Below, piece after piece: positions 24,055 to 33,000 of a DNA stretch of 38,665 bases. A program made the translations under genes and the position numbers. The notes below the pieces were generated by a model. That model had not been told where the DNA came from, did no database searches, and was given only the letters and a program-made list of their open reading frames with translations. Position 1 is the first letter of the stretch. Every line of letters begins with the position of its first letter. Source of the DNA: an uncultured Bacteroides sp. (GTDB taxonomy: Bacteria; Bacteroidota; Bacteroidia; Bacteroidales; Bacteroidaceae); assembly GCA_949296855.1 (NCBI GenBank), contig CASFRN010000061.1, forward strand, positions 1 through 38,665, read 5' to 3'.

Positions 24055-25221
24055 TTATTTAAAACAGTTTTTAAGAAATTCAAGCGAGTTCTCTCTCAAT
24101 CCTTTTAATCTTTTGTCTACTTTGTCGTAGGCTATTGGATTGCCTATAATGGATATATTTCCGATATACAACCTCTCTTGTAATCCAAGAATATTGAACA
24201 GACTATCAATCCGTGAGTTCCTTCCTGTCTTGTTCGTTGCTGCAAAGCGGTAAAAAGTCATAAACTGCCGGTGGAACAAAATGGAAAACACCGTACAATG
24301 GAATGAATCGGTACAGACGTATGCCGCTTTGCTTATATATTTGACGAAATCATTCGGGTCAACATTATACGGTGCTTCATCGCCGAACTGTTCATCTTCA
24401 GGGACATATTCATCCATGTGGCGGATGGTGATTATCTTGTATCCGGTCTGTTTTCTCAACTGGTTTGCAGCTTTCCTTGCTTCTTGGTTCGTACCCAAAA
24501 AATAGCAAAAAATATACGGTTCGCTTTCATTGGGTCGGGCATCGGATATTTCCGCTTCCCATTCTTCGCGGGTCAACAGCAAAGTAGGGTCGGCAACGAC
24601 TGTCGCTTTTTGATGGGAAAGCTCCTCCACAATCTCTTTTCCACGTTCTTCACGGACACCGATTCTATAGAAGCGGTCAAGATAAAGACCTGTTTCCTTA
24701 CGTTGGAAAGAGGGAATTTCAGACACTCCGAAACTAGAGGCGTATGCTATCTTATGTACACTGTCATCCACGAACAACAAATTGAAGAACTTATTGGGCA
24801 GGCTCATCGGTGTCCATACTTGGTCACTGCCTACCACCACCGCGTCATAATTAAGCGATCCTTTATGTAAAGCATCATACCCCACATAAGTGTGAAACAG
24901 TGGCAACAGTTTCTTTGCTTTATAGGCATTCACGGCTTTAGTTCGTTTGGCTATTTCAGCCGCATATTGCGGATATTTTTTCAATGTTCTTTTCGCCGTC
25001 AAGCGGGCAACTATGGATTTCCACTCCCCGGCACGTATGGCGTTTGCCACGAACTTTATTTTCTGTATGGTAGAGAGCTGCTTGACATAATGTATCACTT
25101 CTACCTCGTATCCCAACTGCTGGATTTTTTTCAGCATGGCATACCCTTGCAATGAAGTGCCATAGTTGTTGTGACCTTCTGTGTAGGCTATGACACATCC
25201 TATTTTTTTCTTGTTTTCCAT
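24055..25221 (-). CDS. polysaccharide pyruvyl transferase family protein
   Basis: A 388-residue protein of the PS_pyruv_trans family, whose members add ketal-linked pyruvate from PEP to a sugar. Visible features: N-terminal IGCVIAYTEGHNNYGTSLQGYA, YDAVVVGSDQVWTP (about 125-138), KIAYASSFGVSEIP, GVREERGKEIVEEL, VADPTLLLTREEW and CTDSFHCTVFSILFHRQF near the C-terminal domain. This subgroup (GSDQVW) often sits beside FrhB-like iron-sulfur proteins, as it does here with one gene between. 9 bp after the GH26 gene. Some relatives act in other group transfers, so substrate is uncertain. Confidence 0.9.
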   Translation of the reverse strand: MENKKKIGCVIAYTEGHNNYGTSLQGYAMLKKIQQLGYEVEVIHYVKQLSTIQKIKFVANAIRAGEWKSIVARLTAKRTLKKYPQYAAEIAKRTKAVNAYKAKKLLPLFHTYVGYDALHKGSLNYDAVVVGSDQVWTPMSLPNKFFNLLFVDDSVHKIAYASSFGVSEIPSFQRKETGLYLDRFYRIGVREERGKEIVEELSHQKATVVADPTLLLTREEWEAEISDARPNESEPYIFCYFLGTNQEARKAANQLRKQTGYKIITIRHMDEYVPEDEQFGDEAPYNVDPNDFVKYISKAAYVCTDSFHCTVFSILFHRQFMTFYRFAATNKTGRNSRIDSLFNILGLQERLYIGNISIIGNPIAYDKVDKRLKGLRENSLEFLKNCFK

Positions 25222-25230
25222 ATTTTTATT

Positions 25231-26409
25231 TTACTTATCGATTATCTTGACTATGCCACTTTTTAGAAATAGTGTTCTGTCGGTTATTTCCTCTGGTGTA
25301 TTGAGTTTACCTGTTGACCAAAGTTGCACCAACCCAAATTCTACCCCGACTGCTTCAATGATTGGCTGAAGGAAATCACGAAAGAACCTGTCACTTGTAG
25401 CTTTCTTTGAGTTTGCCGTTTCAAACAGGGCTGCAACTTTTTGATGCTGTTCCGCCAGTTTGGTCACTGTTTTTGCCCGGAGTATGGTAGCTTGCAACGC
25501 TACAGAATCGCTGCCTATGGAATAATCATCAAACCCTATCAGTTCCACATAGTCGTCTCCCGGATAACGGAGCATGAAATTCTGTTCATCCTTCCAATAG
25601 CGGTCGGGACTATAAGCATAAAGCACATTATGTGTCCGTGTGTGTTTTTCTATTTTATCTACTGTCAGTTGAAAAAAGCGAATATAATCTTCCGGACTTA
25701 CACAGTTTTTTCCCCACCATTGCCAACTGTCTTCACATTCATGCCACAGCCGGAAAATAATCGGAATGGGACGGCCTTCCTTGTCTTTCAATTCACGGAT
25801 AATCCCAGCCACTTCCCGGCAACGGGCATCAAACCATTCCGCAGGATTCTTATAACCTTTCGGATTGTTTTGCTTGCCATAGCTTCCAAAGCCACAGGAA
25901 TCCCCTTTCTCTTCCAGAATTTCCTTCACCACATAGCGATGCGATGCAGGATATCCGTCCACACTATACCGGTAACGGCAACCCATATAGTTGTTGAATC
26001 CTGTTGGAACGTATGGATTTTCCAGATGCCATGAAAAACAAGGGATGGCTTTGTGCTTGTGCCAGGCTTCTTTTACAATGGCAACCAAATTGTTTCGGCA
26101 CTTTTCTTTATAAGATGGCGTAAACCAAGTACCGGAAGCGTAATAGAAATCCAGTCCGTAGATGAATAAATCCACGCCTGTCTTTCGTGCGTAAGCTGAT
26201 TGAAGCGTGCGCTGGTTTCGCGCAGGATATTGGTCAAACTGGCTATAATAAGGTTTATGTTCTTTTGCTGCTTGATACAGGCGTTGCAACCATGATTGTG
26301 TTTCTTTGGTCAGCTTGCGTACGCAATGAGGTTGAGCCATTGACATCAACGGATAGGAGAGTAGAAAGGTTAAGATTACAGTCCCTATCCGTATGCCTAT
26401 TTTATTCAT
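25231..26409 (-). CDS. glycoside hydrolase family 26 (mannanase-like), exported
   Basis: A 392-residue secreted glycanase. The signal peptide is residues about 1-25 (ending SMAQ). The GH26 pattern is visible: IFRLWHECEDSWQWWG with the acid/base Glu224 (R-x-x-H-E), and AALFETANSK with the nucleophile Glu330; the conserved strand IGFDDYSIGS lies between. Characterised GH26 enzymes are mostly endo-beta-1,4-mannanases. Its location inside a polysaccharide biosynthesis operon, overlapping the FrhB-like gene by 8 bp, points to processing or release of the polymer made here and not dietary mannan use; there are no SusC/D genes nearby. That role is inference. Confidence 0.87.
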   Translation of the reverse strand: MNKIGIRIGTVILTFLLSYPLMSMAQPHCVRKLTKETQSWLQRLYQAAKEHKPYYSQFDQYPARNQRTLQSAYARKTGVDLFIYGLDFYYASGTWFTPSYKEKCRNNLVAIVKEAWHKHKAIPCFSWHLENPYVPTGFNNYMGCRYRYSVDGYPASHRYVVKEILEEKGDSCGFGSYGKQNNPKGYKNPAEWFDARCREVAGIIRELKDKEGRPIPIIFRLWHECEDSWQWWGKNCVSPEDYIRFFQLTVDKIEKHTRTHNVLYAYSPDRYWKDEQNFMLRYPGDDYVELIGFDDYSIGSDSVALQATILRAKTVTKLAEQHQKVAALFETANSKKATSDRFFRDFLQPIIEAVGVEFGLVQLWSTGKLNTPEEITDRTLFLKSGIVKIIDK

Positions 26410-27718
26410 AGTGCGAAGTGTCCTTTTTTAGTTTGCTTACCAGCCACCAGAGGCTTTTGTGCCGTCCCAAGAATTGCTGGGCACGATTTTGCAAATAATC
26501 AAGAACCGTTTTTAGTCCGGTTTTATCCGGAAGTGGCACATCATATTCCGGCATTACACGGCCAAGACGCTTGTTTAATACGATAAACCGTTCGTTGCGG
26601 CCTTTCTTTTTCCCTGCCATCTGTTGTGAGGCATTCAGGGTTTCCACCGGAATCTCATCCAAGGTAATGAATCCTTCCGATTGTGCTTCCTCTAGCAAAT
26701 CAAGCCATTCTTGCTTTCTCACAACCAATGAATTGACTCCAATCTTATCATCCATGTAAGGTTTGATGTGGATGTCGCCGAAACATACGTCCCCCAATTC
26801 TCCATAATGGTCGATGCAAAAGAGGCAGCGTCTTGGAATAAAGAAACTTCTTAGTGGATGATAGTAACTCTGATACCGCTCTTTATAGACTTCGTTTTCT
26901 TTATAAAGAGCGGTTTCAGAGTTACTATTGGCAACCCTGATACCGCGTTGTTGCTTCGCAACGAGAGAACCGAGACAGCCCTCGTCACGGTATGCAAAAT
27001 AAGTCAAGTCCTCTTTACGGATACCACGTTCCTTAAAAACATGCTCAGTTAAATAGAAGGTTCGGCCTGAAGAACAGTAAATGGCAAAATATCCGGCTAT
27101 CTTTTCCCTGAACTTCCTGTCAATAGTTTCCAGTTTACGGAATCCCTGTATGTGGCAAGGGAGTCCCACAATGACATACTTTGTACCATTCTCTTGTTTG
27201 ATGGCCTGCGCCATGCCATGAAGAGAAACAGGTGCATATTTGCTGCTTTTTGCTTGCAACACTTCCTCACGATTATGTGCAATGTACGAACGTACCAACA
27301 ATTCATTTGTCGGGTCAAAAGCCGTAACTACAGCCCCGTCAATATATCCTTTTTCAAGCAAGAATATCAGGAACTGGCTCACCATGCCGCCGCTCGCACT
27401 GTGATAACGTATGTCTTCGTCATTACTGTGTCCGGTGAAGCATTTCAAGTAACGACCAACCCATTTGTCTGTTTTTGTCTGTTCATCCGTGAAATCTTCT
27501 TTCGCAATATGTGCTAAATTTACTCCCAATCCGGGACAGACATCATGGCAACGATGGCAACCTTTATCGTTCTTGCATTTTGTTTCATCTACTTGAGGAA
27601 TAAAACGTCCTTGCTTAACAATTATATTGATGGCATTGGAGGGGCAAGCAGATTGGCAGATGCCACAGCCAAGGCAGAGGTCGTGGCGAAGGGTATAAGT
27701 GATGTTGTTAGGCTTCAT
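26402..27718 (-). CDS. FrhB-like (coenzyme F420 hydrogenase/dehydrogenase beta subunit family) iron-sulfur protein
   Basis: A 438-residue protein. The N-terminus carries two ferredoxin-type [4Fe-4S] clusters: CLGCGICQSACP (about 15-26) and a modified CKNDKGCHRCHDVCPG (about 48-63). The FrhB N- and C-terminal domains follow, with YHSASGGMVSQFLIFLL, KYVIVGLPCHIQGFRKLE, CLFCIDHYGELGDVCFGDIH and further cysteines. Bacteroidales lack F420-based methanogenesis, so this is a redox enzyme of polysaccharide loci with unsettled substrate. Residues around 250-275 are encoded by a near-perfect inverted repeat (26861-26928). Its ATG directly follows the upstream GT stop with no gap. Confidence 0.9.
   Translation of the reverse strand: MKPNNITYTLRHDLCLGCGICQSACPSNAINIIVKQGRFIPQVDETKCKNDKGCHRCHDVCPGLGVNLAHIAKEDFTDEQTKTDKWVGRYLKCFTGHSNDEDIRYHSASGGMVSQFLIFLLEKGYIDGAVVTAFDPTNELLVRSYIAHNREEVLQAKSSKYAPVSLHGMAQAIKQENGTKYVIVGLPCHIQGFRKLETIDRKFREKIAGYFAIYCSSGRTFYLTEHVFKERGIRKEDLTYFAYRDEGCLGSLVAKQQRGIRVANSNSETALYKENEVYKERYQSYYHPLRSFFIPRRCLFCIDHYGELGDVCFGDIHIKPYMDDKIGVNSLVVRKQEWLDLLEEAQSEGFITLDEIPVETLNASQQMAGKKKGRNERFIVLNKRLGRVMPEYDVPLPDKTGLKTVLDYLQNRAQQFLGRHKSLWWLVSKLKKDTSHYE
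26861..26928. repeat. 27-bp-arm inverted repeat within FrhB-like CDS
   Basis: The left arm 26861-26887 (ATAGTAACTCTGATACCGCT...) and right arm 26902-26928 (...AGCGGTTTCAGAGTTACTAT) pair at 26 of 27 positions around a 14-bp loop. Both arms are translated (NSNSETALYK and VYKERYQSYY). The stem would be very stable in DNA or mRNA and is far longer than expected inside a coding region. Confidence 0.93.
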
Positions 27719-28819
27719 TCAGTTTATGATGTTTTTGGAGGAAGATACTAATACCTCTTTATAAAAGGTCACGTATTTCTCACATGTCCTCGCTATTTCA
27801 TATTTAGCAATTTGTTTTTTTCTCGATTCGTAAATCAGTTCATGAGAGAGGTTGCATTTCAAGGCTTCATAAATTGATGCAACAAATGCAGTCGGAGTGA
27901 ATTCTTTTGGAATCCATACATATTCTACATCCGATATCTTTTGGTGCTGCGGAATAGGCGATAACACGCAAGGAATCCCGTTAAAGTATGCTTCAAGTAC
28001 AGCCATAGGAAGTCCTTCAAACAAAGCGCAACTCAAAAACAAATCGGCACAATTTTCAATTGCTGACACATCAGAACGCAATCCCAATAAATGAATGTTC
28101 TTTTCATACCCTTCAAAAACAGATGCAGGAATATATCCCTTCCCATAGTTTCCACCACAAATACAGAAATGCAGTGAAGGGTCTTTTGCTTCATCTACAA
28201 TTGATTTCAGGAATTCGTAGTTTTTTTGCGGACGAAGAGAACCAACAAGCACGATTATTTTGTCCGATGGTTTCAAAGACAGCTCTTTTTTCAAGTTTAT
28301 CTTGTCTGTACTTTTGACTATAGCAGGGGATATGCCGTTCTCTATTATGGTCATCCTTCCAGAATTTTGTTGACGCATATCAAATGCTGAGACCGAGCAG
28401 AATATATGTGACTTAGCTGAACAAAACAGTTTGCAAATTTGAGGCCATACCTCTGGAGCATTGTGTATGGTTGTCACTTGAAGTATTCTTTTTCCTAATA
28501 CGGCTATCGCTCCGTATATGTGCGACATGGTACCATGTGTGTTCACTATGTCTGGATGTATTTTTCCTACCTTCTTGCGACAAACGCTAATTGTTCGTAA
28601 CATCGACAATTTATTATGCTTTATCTTATTAAGGCATAACACTTTTACACCACTGTCAGTAAGCATACTGTCCAAATGTCGACAATAGTCATAGTCGTAC
28701 TGCTCAATGACAATCAATGTCACTTCATGTCCTTGCTTGACTTGTTCTGGCAAAAGTGACAAAAGAAGATTTTGAATACCGCCTCCACGAAGGCAATCTG
28801 TTATATGAGCTATTTTCAT
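27719..28819 (-). CDS. glycosyltransferase family 4
   Basis: A 366-residue GT-B fold retaining glycosyltransferase. The start KIAHITDCLRGGGIQNLLLSL is the usual glycine-rich donor-side loop; NTHGTMSHIYGAIA and VTTIHNAPEVW follow. The C-terminal domain has IIVLVGSLRPQKNYEFLKSI and LSCALFEGLPMAVLEAYFNG, the E-x7-E nucleotide-sugar motif. Cytoplasmic face of the membrane; donor and acceptor sugars cannot be assigned. It ends one base before the FrhB-like ATG (TGAATG), implying coupled translation. Confidence 0.93.
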   Translation of the reverse strand: MKIAHITDCLRGGGIQNLLLSLLPEQVKQGHEVTLIVIEQYDYDYCRHLDSMLTDSGVKVLCLNKIKHNKLSMLRTISVCRKKVGKIHPDIVNTHGTMSHIYGAIAVLGKRILQVTTIHNAPEVWPQICKLFCSAKSHIFCSVSAFDMRQQNSGRMTIIENGISPAIVKSTDKINLKKELSLKPSDKIIVLVGSLRPQKNYEFLKSIVDEAKDPSLHFCICGGNYGKGYIPASVFEGYEKNIHLLGLRSDVSAIENCADLFLSCALFEGLPMAVLEAYFNGIPCVLSPIPQHQKISDVEYVWIPKEFTPTAFVASIYEALKCNLSHELIYESRKKQIAKYEIARTCEKYVTFYKEVLVSSSKNIIN

Positions 28820-28860
28820 TGTATATTCGAATTATCAAGATTACACATACGGAAATGAAT

Positions 28861-29964
28861 TTACTCTAATATTACATCCTTTAGGGCATCCAAATATCCA
28901 TGCCTAAACTTCAAATCCGGTTCCATATAATTCCCTTCAGCCCATTCGTTCCATGAACGTAGAAAGAGAATCTTGTGTTCAGGTTGTTTGTCTTTTATTA
29001 ATTCAAGGGCATTCTGCACGTGTCTTTTAAACAGTTCTGGAGTAGAACCAGTATAGATTACGGCTCTGCGTCCACCACGAGGAGAACGATCCCAATTAGG
29101 CACAATTGATGGATATCCATTTTCAAGTTTGTCAAAGTCTGTATAAAAGTGGGATATGATTTTTGAATATTCATATTTATCCAATGGTGCTAAAGATGGA
29201 AAATATTTTCTCAATTTGTGCTCTATTAGCTTAATCATCTTACCTTTTGCCTTGCTTTCTGCATACCACAAATTTGATGGTGCTATTGCGTCAAAACCTA
29301 AATCCAAAATGTGCTGATACCTGCTTAGCCAACCGCTTGCCAAACCTACAAAATGAATCCCGATGAGACCATTTTCACGAGCTAAGCTGTTCCATCTATC
29401 CATAAAATGTTTTGGATTGGGCAATCCTATAGGGTCATAGATCATGAATATGGGCTTGCCATCAACCGTTATATACCGTTTATCCTTAAAGGCTGGTAGA
29501 ACATTGTTGAAATGTGTGATAATATCTTTTTCGCCTGGATATTCCTGAAGCATTAAATCTATATCTTTATGATTCTGTGCTTCACTATTCCATGTCCTTC
29601 TGCTCCAACTATGATTAGCCCACCCTAAACAAAAGGGGAAGTCCGGTTTACCACTTTTCAGCACTTCTTCAAAAATCCCAGCCATCAACGTCTTGCCATT
29701 GCCAAACCAATAATGCCAATACATGAATCCTTCAATTCCGGCATCTCTTGCCATATCTGCTTGCGCTTCTCTTACCCAAGGACACCGCAAATCATAATAT
29801 CCCAAGTCCGCAGGCACACGCGGCTGATAATGCCCTCTGAAAAGAGGTTTGGCTTTTCCCACGTTTGTCCACTCTGTAAAACCTTTTCCCCACCATTCAT
29901 CATTTTCCTTAAAGGGATGAAATTGTGGTAAATAGAAAGCAATTACCCTAGCTTTTGTTTTCAT
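28861..29964 (-). CDS. WbsX-like glycoside/glycosyltransferase protein (GH99-like fold)
   Basis: A 367-residue protein of the Glyco_tran_WbsX family. Signatures: VIAFYLPQFHPFKENDEWWG, GFTEWTNVGKAKPLFRGHYQP, ADMARDAGIEGFMYWHYWFG and, near the end, ILFLRSWNEWAEGNYMEPD. WbsX-type proteins occur in O-antigen and capsule clusters. They are called glycosyltransferases but have a GH99-like TIM-barrel fold, so either synthesis or endo-cleavage is possible. The ATG at 29964 (MKTKARV) is taken over a TTG at 29970. It overlaps the end of the acetyltransferase gene by 17 bp. No signal peptide, so cytoplasmic action is expected. Confidence 0.88.
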   Translation of the reverse strand: MKTKARVIAFYLPQFHPFKENDEWWGKGFTEWTNVGKAKPLFRGHYQPRVPADLGYYDLRCPWVREAQADMARDAGIEGFMYWHYWFGNGKTLMAGIFEEVLKSGKPDFPFCLGWANHSWSRRTWNSEAQNHKDIDLMLQEYPGEKDIITHFNNVLPAFKDKRYITVDGKPIFMIYDPIGLPNPKHFMDRWNSLARENGLIGIHFVGLASGWLSRYQHILDLGFDAIAPSNLWYAESKAKGKMIKLIEHKLRKYFPSLAPLDKYEYSKIISHFYTDFDKLENGYPSIVPNWDRSPRGGRRAVIYTGSTPELFKRHVQNALELIKDKQPEHKILFLRSWNEWAEGNYMEPDLKFRHGYLDALKDVILE

Positions 29965-30499
29965 TGTCAATTGATTTATATTTTATTATTTTAGCCGGGA
30001 TTCCCGCAACAACGCAATTGTCTGGAATATTGTGAGTAACAACTGCATTGGGTGCAATTGTCACATTGTTCCCTATGATAATATTTCCGTAGGCACCACT
30101 GTTTGTAAAGAAAGTAACGTTATCACCGATTTGAGGAACGCCATTTTTCGTTCTGCCAATGCAAACTCCTGGATATACGCAAAGACATTTCCCTATTTTC
30201 GCTTGAGAGTTTATGACAATGCTTCCCCAATGAAATATTTTTAACCCAAAATCAATAGTCGCTTCACTGAACTGGAATCCCACTTTTCTTCCGATTCTTC
30301 GCATTGTCCATTTACCCCCCCCAACTATTAATCTATTGGTTATCACGCTGTTATATCTATAGTAATCAACGATTCTTTTTAGAAAAATATAAGTTCCAAT
30401 ATACCAACTGTCATATCCTAAAATAAATGCTTTAAAGGACATATCATATCTTTCTAATTCACTCCTGATTTTGTTCTTGTATTCTTTGTTCATGAGCAT
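29948..30499 (-). CDS. hexapeptide-repeat acetyltransferase (serine acetyltransferase-like)
   Basis: A 183-residue left-handed beta-helix transferase, likely acetylating a sugar of the repeat unit with acetyl-CoA. The N-terminal about 60 residues are helical and serine-acetyltransferase-like. Hexapeptide turns follow: VINSQAKIGKCLCVYPGVCIG, NVTFFTNSGAYGNIIIGNNVTIAPNAVV with the final DNCVVAGIPAKII typical of the family. In place of the usual catalytic His loop the segment reads VYPGVCIG, so activity should be tested. The coding strand has a run of eight G (30315-30322 as C), a possible slippage site. 33 bp after the polymerase gene. Confidence 0.85.
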   Translation of the reverse strand: MLMNKEYKNKIRSELERYDMSFKAFILGYDSWYIGTYIFLKRIVDYYRYNSVITNRLIVGGGKWTMRRIGRKVGFQFSEATIDFGLKIFHWGSIVINSQAKIGKCLCVYPGVCIGRTKNGVPQIGDNVTFFTNSGAYGNIIIGNNVTIAPNAVVTHNIPDNCVVAGIPAKIIKYKSIDNENKS

Positions 30500-30532
30500 G
30501 ATTTAATAAATTCTCGAAAATTATCAAGATTC

Positions 30533-31795
30533 TTAATAGACTTGTAATGATGGCTTCTTTGCCTTATAGTGCACTAAATACTTGTTGCAAATGCGTCCAC
30601 AACACATCCAAAAAATGGCAATATGTTGATTAAAGCTGGATAGACAATTCGCTCCTGACATAGCCACCAAAAAGAATGCGATAATGGTTAGCTCTAAATA
30701 AAACGAGGAATAATGCCTAAGTCCTTTGAACAAAACAGTCAATATAATGATAGCATATCCGATGCAACCAAAATAGCCAGTTTCATAGATAAGCTGCATA
30801 TATTGTTGGTCCGTAATAGCCTGTTTTCCCAAATTGTATGCAGTATGCGAATAACGTCCTATGCCATCCCCAAACAATGATATTTTTTTTGAATAAAAAT
30901 CACTAAATATGTCTGCTCTATCATTTAGAAACATGGATATATCTTCCAACAATTCAAATTTCTCCAAAAGCCTTGATAGCATTTCTGTATCAATCATTGT
31001 AAGAAACAATACAAACATACATACAACTAACAATATGAAATATAGTATTGAAGTACGCAGTGAAATATGTCCGATTCTTTTTCTTTTAAATAGCCCGAAA
31101 AGGATAAATACGATTGTTAGCGAAGTTATGGTAAAAAGCGGTGCACGCTGTTGTGTCAACAAGGCTATGAATGCGATGAATATAAGGATAATAGCATCCC
31201 ACCTTCTCATAAACCCTTTCATATAACAATTTATCATTATGTATACATACATAATCGCGCATCCGTAACTTACCCAATATGGATACATCCAAAAAGCGGA
31301 AAGTCTTGTCATTTCCAAAATACGACCATCTGACACACCTTCATCGGTTTGAAACATTTGTAATTTATAGTCCATATACCATGATGGAGACATTATATAT
31401 AGTCCCAACCCTATGATACAAACACATAGAAACGGTAGCATTCCTACTCGAAATATATTTAAGTTTGCTATCTGTGAATGTCTGCCGACAAAAAAGAATA
31501 TGGTGAAATACAATTGGGCTCTACATCCTTGATACCACAGTTCATGGCTGTAATTATTGAGTAAACTGCTAAAAGCAATAACACCAATGAAGAAGATAAT
31601 AAACCAGTCAAGCTTTGTAATACCTTTGCTCAAATAAGAAATAGTTATTATTGTAGCAGCAAGCGTAATGAGCAAATCTAACTTGGCAATGTTAACCATG
31701 CCCATCATAAGTAAAAGACCATTAAGAGCAAGCAGTAGAAAGTAATTGTTGACGATTCGGAAACTCCAACTCTTAGCAAATACGAACAGTTTCAT
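30533..31795 (-). CDS. O-antigen polymerase/ligase-like membrane protein (Wzy-type)
   Basis: A 420-residue polytopic membrane protein with about 10-12 hydrophobic segments and a longer periplasmic-looking loop around residues 260-330. The segment ALLTQQRAPLFTITSL resembles the conserved Arg-containing element of Wzy/WaaL proteins, and GIGRYSHTAYN lies in the large loop. Sequence in this class is poorly conserved, so the call rests on topology, that element and location between flippase and transferases. The ATG at 31795 (MKLFVFAKSW) is used because the upstream frame would overlap the pyruvyltransferase gene; gap 7 bp. It would join repeat units on the periplasmic side. Confidence 0.82.
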   Translation of the reverse strand: MKLFVFAKSWSFRIVNNYFLLLALNGLLLMMGMVNIAKLDLLITLAATIITISYLSKGITKLDWFIIFFIGVIAFSSLLNNYSHELWYQGCRAQLYFTIFFFVGRHSQIANLNIFRVGMLPFLCVCIIGLGLYIMSPSWYMDYKLQMFQTDEGVSDGRILEMTRLSAFWMYPYWVSYGCAIMYVYIMINCYMKGFMRRWDAIILIFIAFIALLTQQRAPLFTITSLTIVFILFGLFKRKRIGHISLRTSILYFILLVVCMFVLFLTMIDTEMLSRLLEKFELLEDISMFLNDRADIFSDFYSKKISLFGDGIGRYSHTAYNLGKQAITDQQYMQLIYETGYFGCIGYAIIILTVLFKGLRHYSSFYLELTIIAFFLVAMSGANCLSSFNQHIAIFWMCCGRICNKYLVHYKAKKPSLQVY

Positions 31796-31802
31796 ATTAT
31801 AT

Positions 31803-32966
31803 TCATTTTGCCAAATCAATAATGTTGAAAGCATCCCACGCTTTCATGCGATATTCTGCCATCTCAGTTGATAGAAGCTTTTTCAGATTGGAAGCATTTC
31901 TTTTTGCATATAGGAATGCATCAAGTAATTTTCCATTACTTATATTTATACTGTCCACCAAAGTTTCTTCAGGCATACCAATATCTTTTGCAATACCCTT
32001 TGATTTAATGGAGTAACCAATGGCTATTGCCGGTGTGCAAGTGGAATAAGCCGAAATTACAGCATGGGTACGAGCACCAATAAAACAATAACATTTCGAG
32101 ATAATATACCTGATTTGGCAATAATTCAAATTGTCGCTATCAAGAATGCTGATTCTGTTGTGTGAATCGTATTTCTCTTTTATCAGATTGCTGATAATAC
32201 GGTCATCCTGTCCTTCCCATAATACGTGCGGAATGAGCAAGATTTGATAATCTGTTGATTGGAGAATATATTTTATAAGACAGTCCACTTCTTTGGCGAA
32301 AGCTGAATTTAAATCAAATCCTCCCATTACATAATTGCTTAAATTGATACCTATCACTTCACCTTGTGAGAAACATACAGGAAGCTTGCAAGGAACAGGT
32401 TCAAGAACAAAAGCTGGATCTGGAAATACAGATACATTGTTTATATTATGGTTTGCCAAGACTTCCTGTGTCAAAGTTTCGCGTGCATATATGTGTGAGA
32501 ACTGTTTAAGTGCTTGCAATTTACGTGGCGTAAGGTTTCTCTCACCAATGGAACATCCCCATAAAATGGAACGTATTCCATGTTTATACAAATACTCTAC
32601 GGTAAATACCGTTTGGTTTTCATTGTAACACATCATGTCTCCGCCTGTGGAAATCATGATGTCATCTTTGTTCATCTGGCTTAAAAATGGGGCATATTCA
32701 TAGTGATAAGCAAATGTCTTTTGCTTCCACTCATCGTGGACTGTATTTTTGTATATTCTATTTCCGATGCGGAATGGCATGCTTTTTTTTCGCATCGGTT
32801 GTAGAGTAACATAGTCATCTATTTTTAACCGACAATCCAACTTCATATCAGTGCAAAGCCCTATTAGATTTTCCTTTTTTTCTTTTAAAATTAATGCTGT
32901 ACCCTTAGCTATAGCTTCGCAACCTCTATTGCCTCCATTAAGATGTAAAGGAAAGTAATATTTCAT
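31803..32966 (-). CDS. polysaccharide pyruvyl transferase family protein (second copy)
   Basis: A 387-residue member of PS_pyruv_trans, in a different subgroup from the one at 24055-25221. It begins MKYYFPLHLNGGNRGCEAIAKG, has DDIMISTGGDMMCY (about 101-114), GIRSILWGCSIGERNL, YARETLTQEVL, VFPDPAFVLEPV, LLIPHVLW and CYCFIGARTHAVISAYS. The GARTHA region is characteristic of the WcaK/CsaB-type C-terminal domain. Presence of two divergent members suggests two pyruvylated (or otherwise ketal-modified) sugars. Between flippase (34 bp) and polymerase (7 bp). Confidence 0.9.
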   Translation of the reverse strand: MKYYFPLHLNGGNRGCEAIAKGTALILKEKKENLIGLCTDMKLDCRLKIDDYVTLQPMRKKSMPFRIGNRIYKNTVHDEWKQKTFAYHYEYAPFLSQMNKDDIMISTGGDMMCYNENQTVFTVEYLYKHGIRSILWGCSIGERNLTPRKLQALKQFSHIYARETLTQEVLANHNINNVSVFPDPAFVLEPVPCKLPVCFSQGEVIGINLSNYVMGGFDLNSAFAKEVDCLIKYILQSTDYQILLIPHVLWEGQDDRIISNLIKEKYDSHNRISILDSDNLNYCQIRYIISKCYCFIGARTHAVISAYSTCTPAIAIGYSIKSKGIAKDIGMPEETLVDSINISNGKLLDAFLYAKRNASNLKKLLSTEMAEYRMKAWDAFNIIDLAK

Positions 32967-33000
32967 TGTTACTATTTTTTTATGATAAATATTGATTAGT

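Noticed and set aside
26861-26928. Invertible phase-variation promoter
   Set aside because: The inverted repeats flank only 14 bp inside a coding region, with no promoter between them and no recombinase gene nearby.
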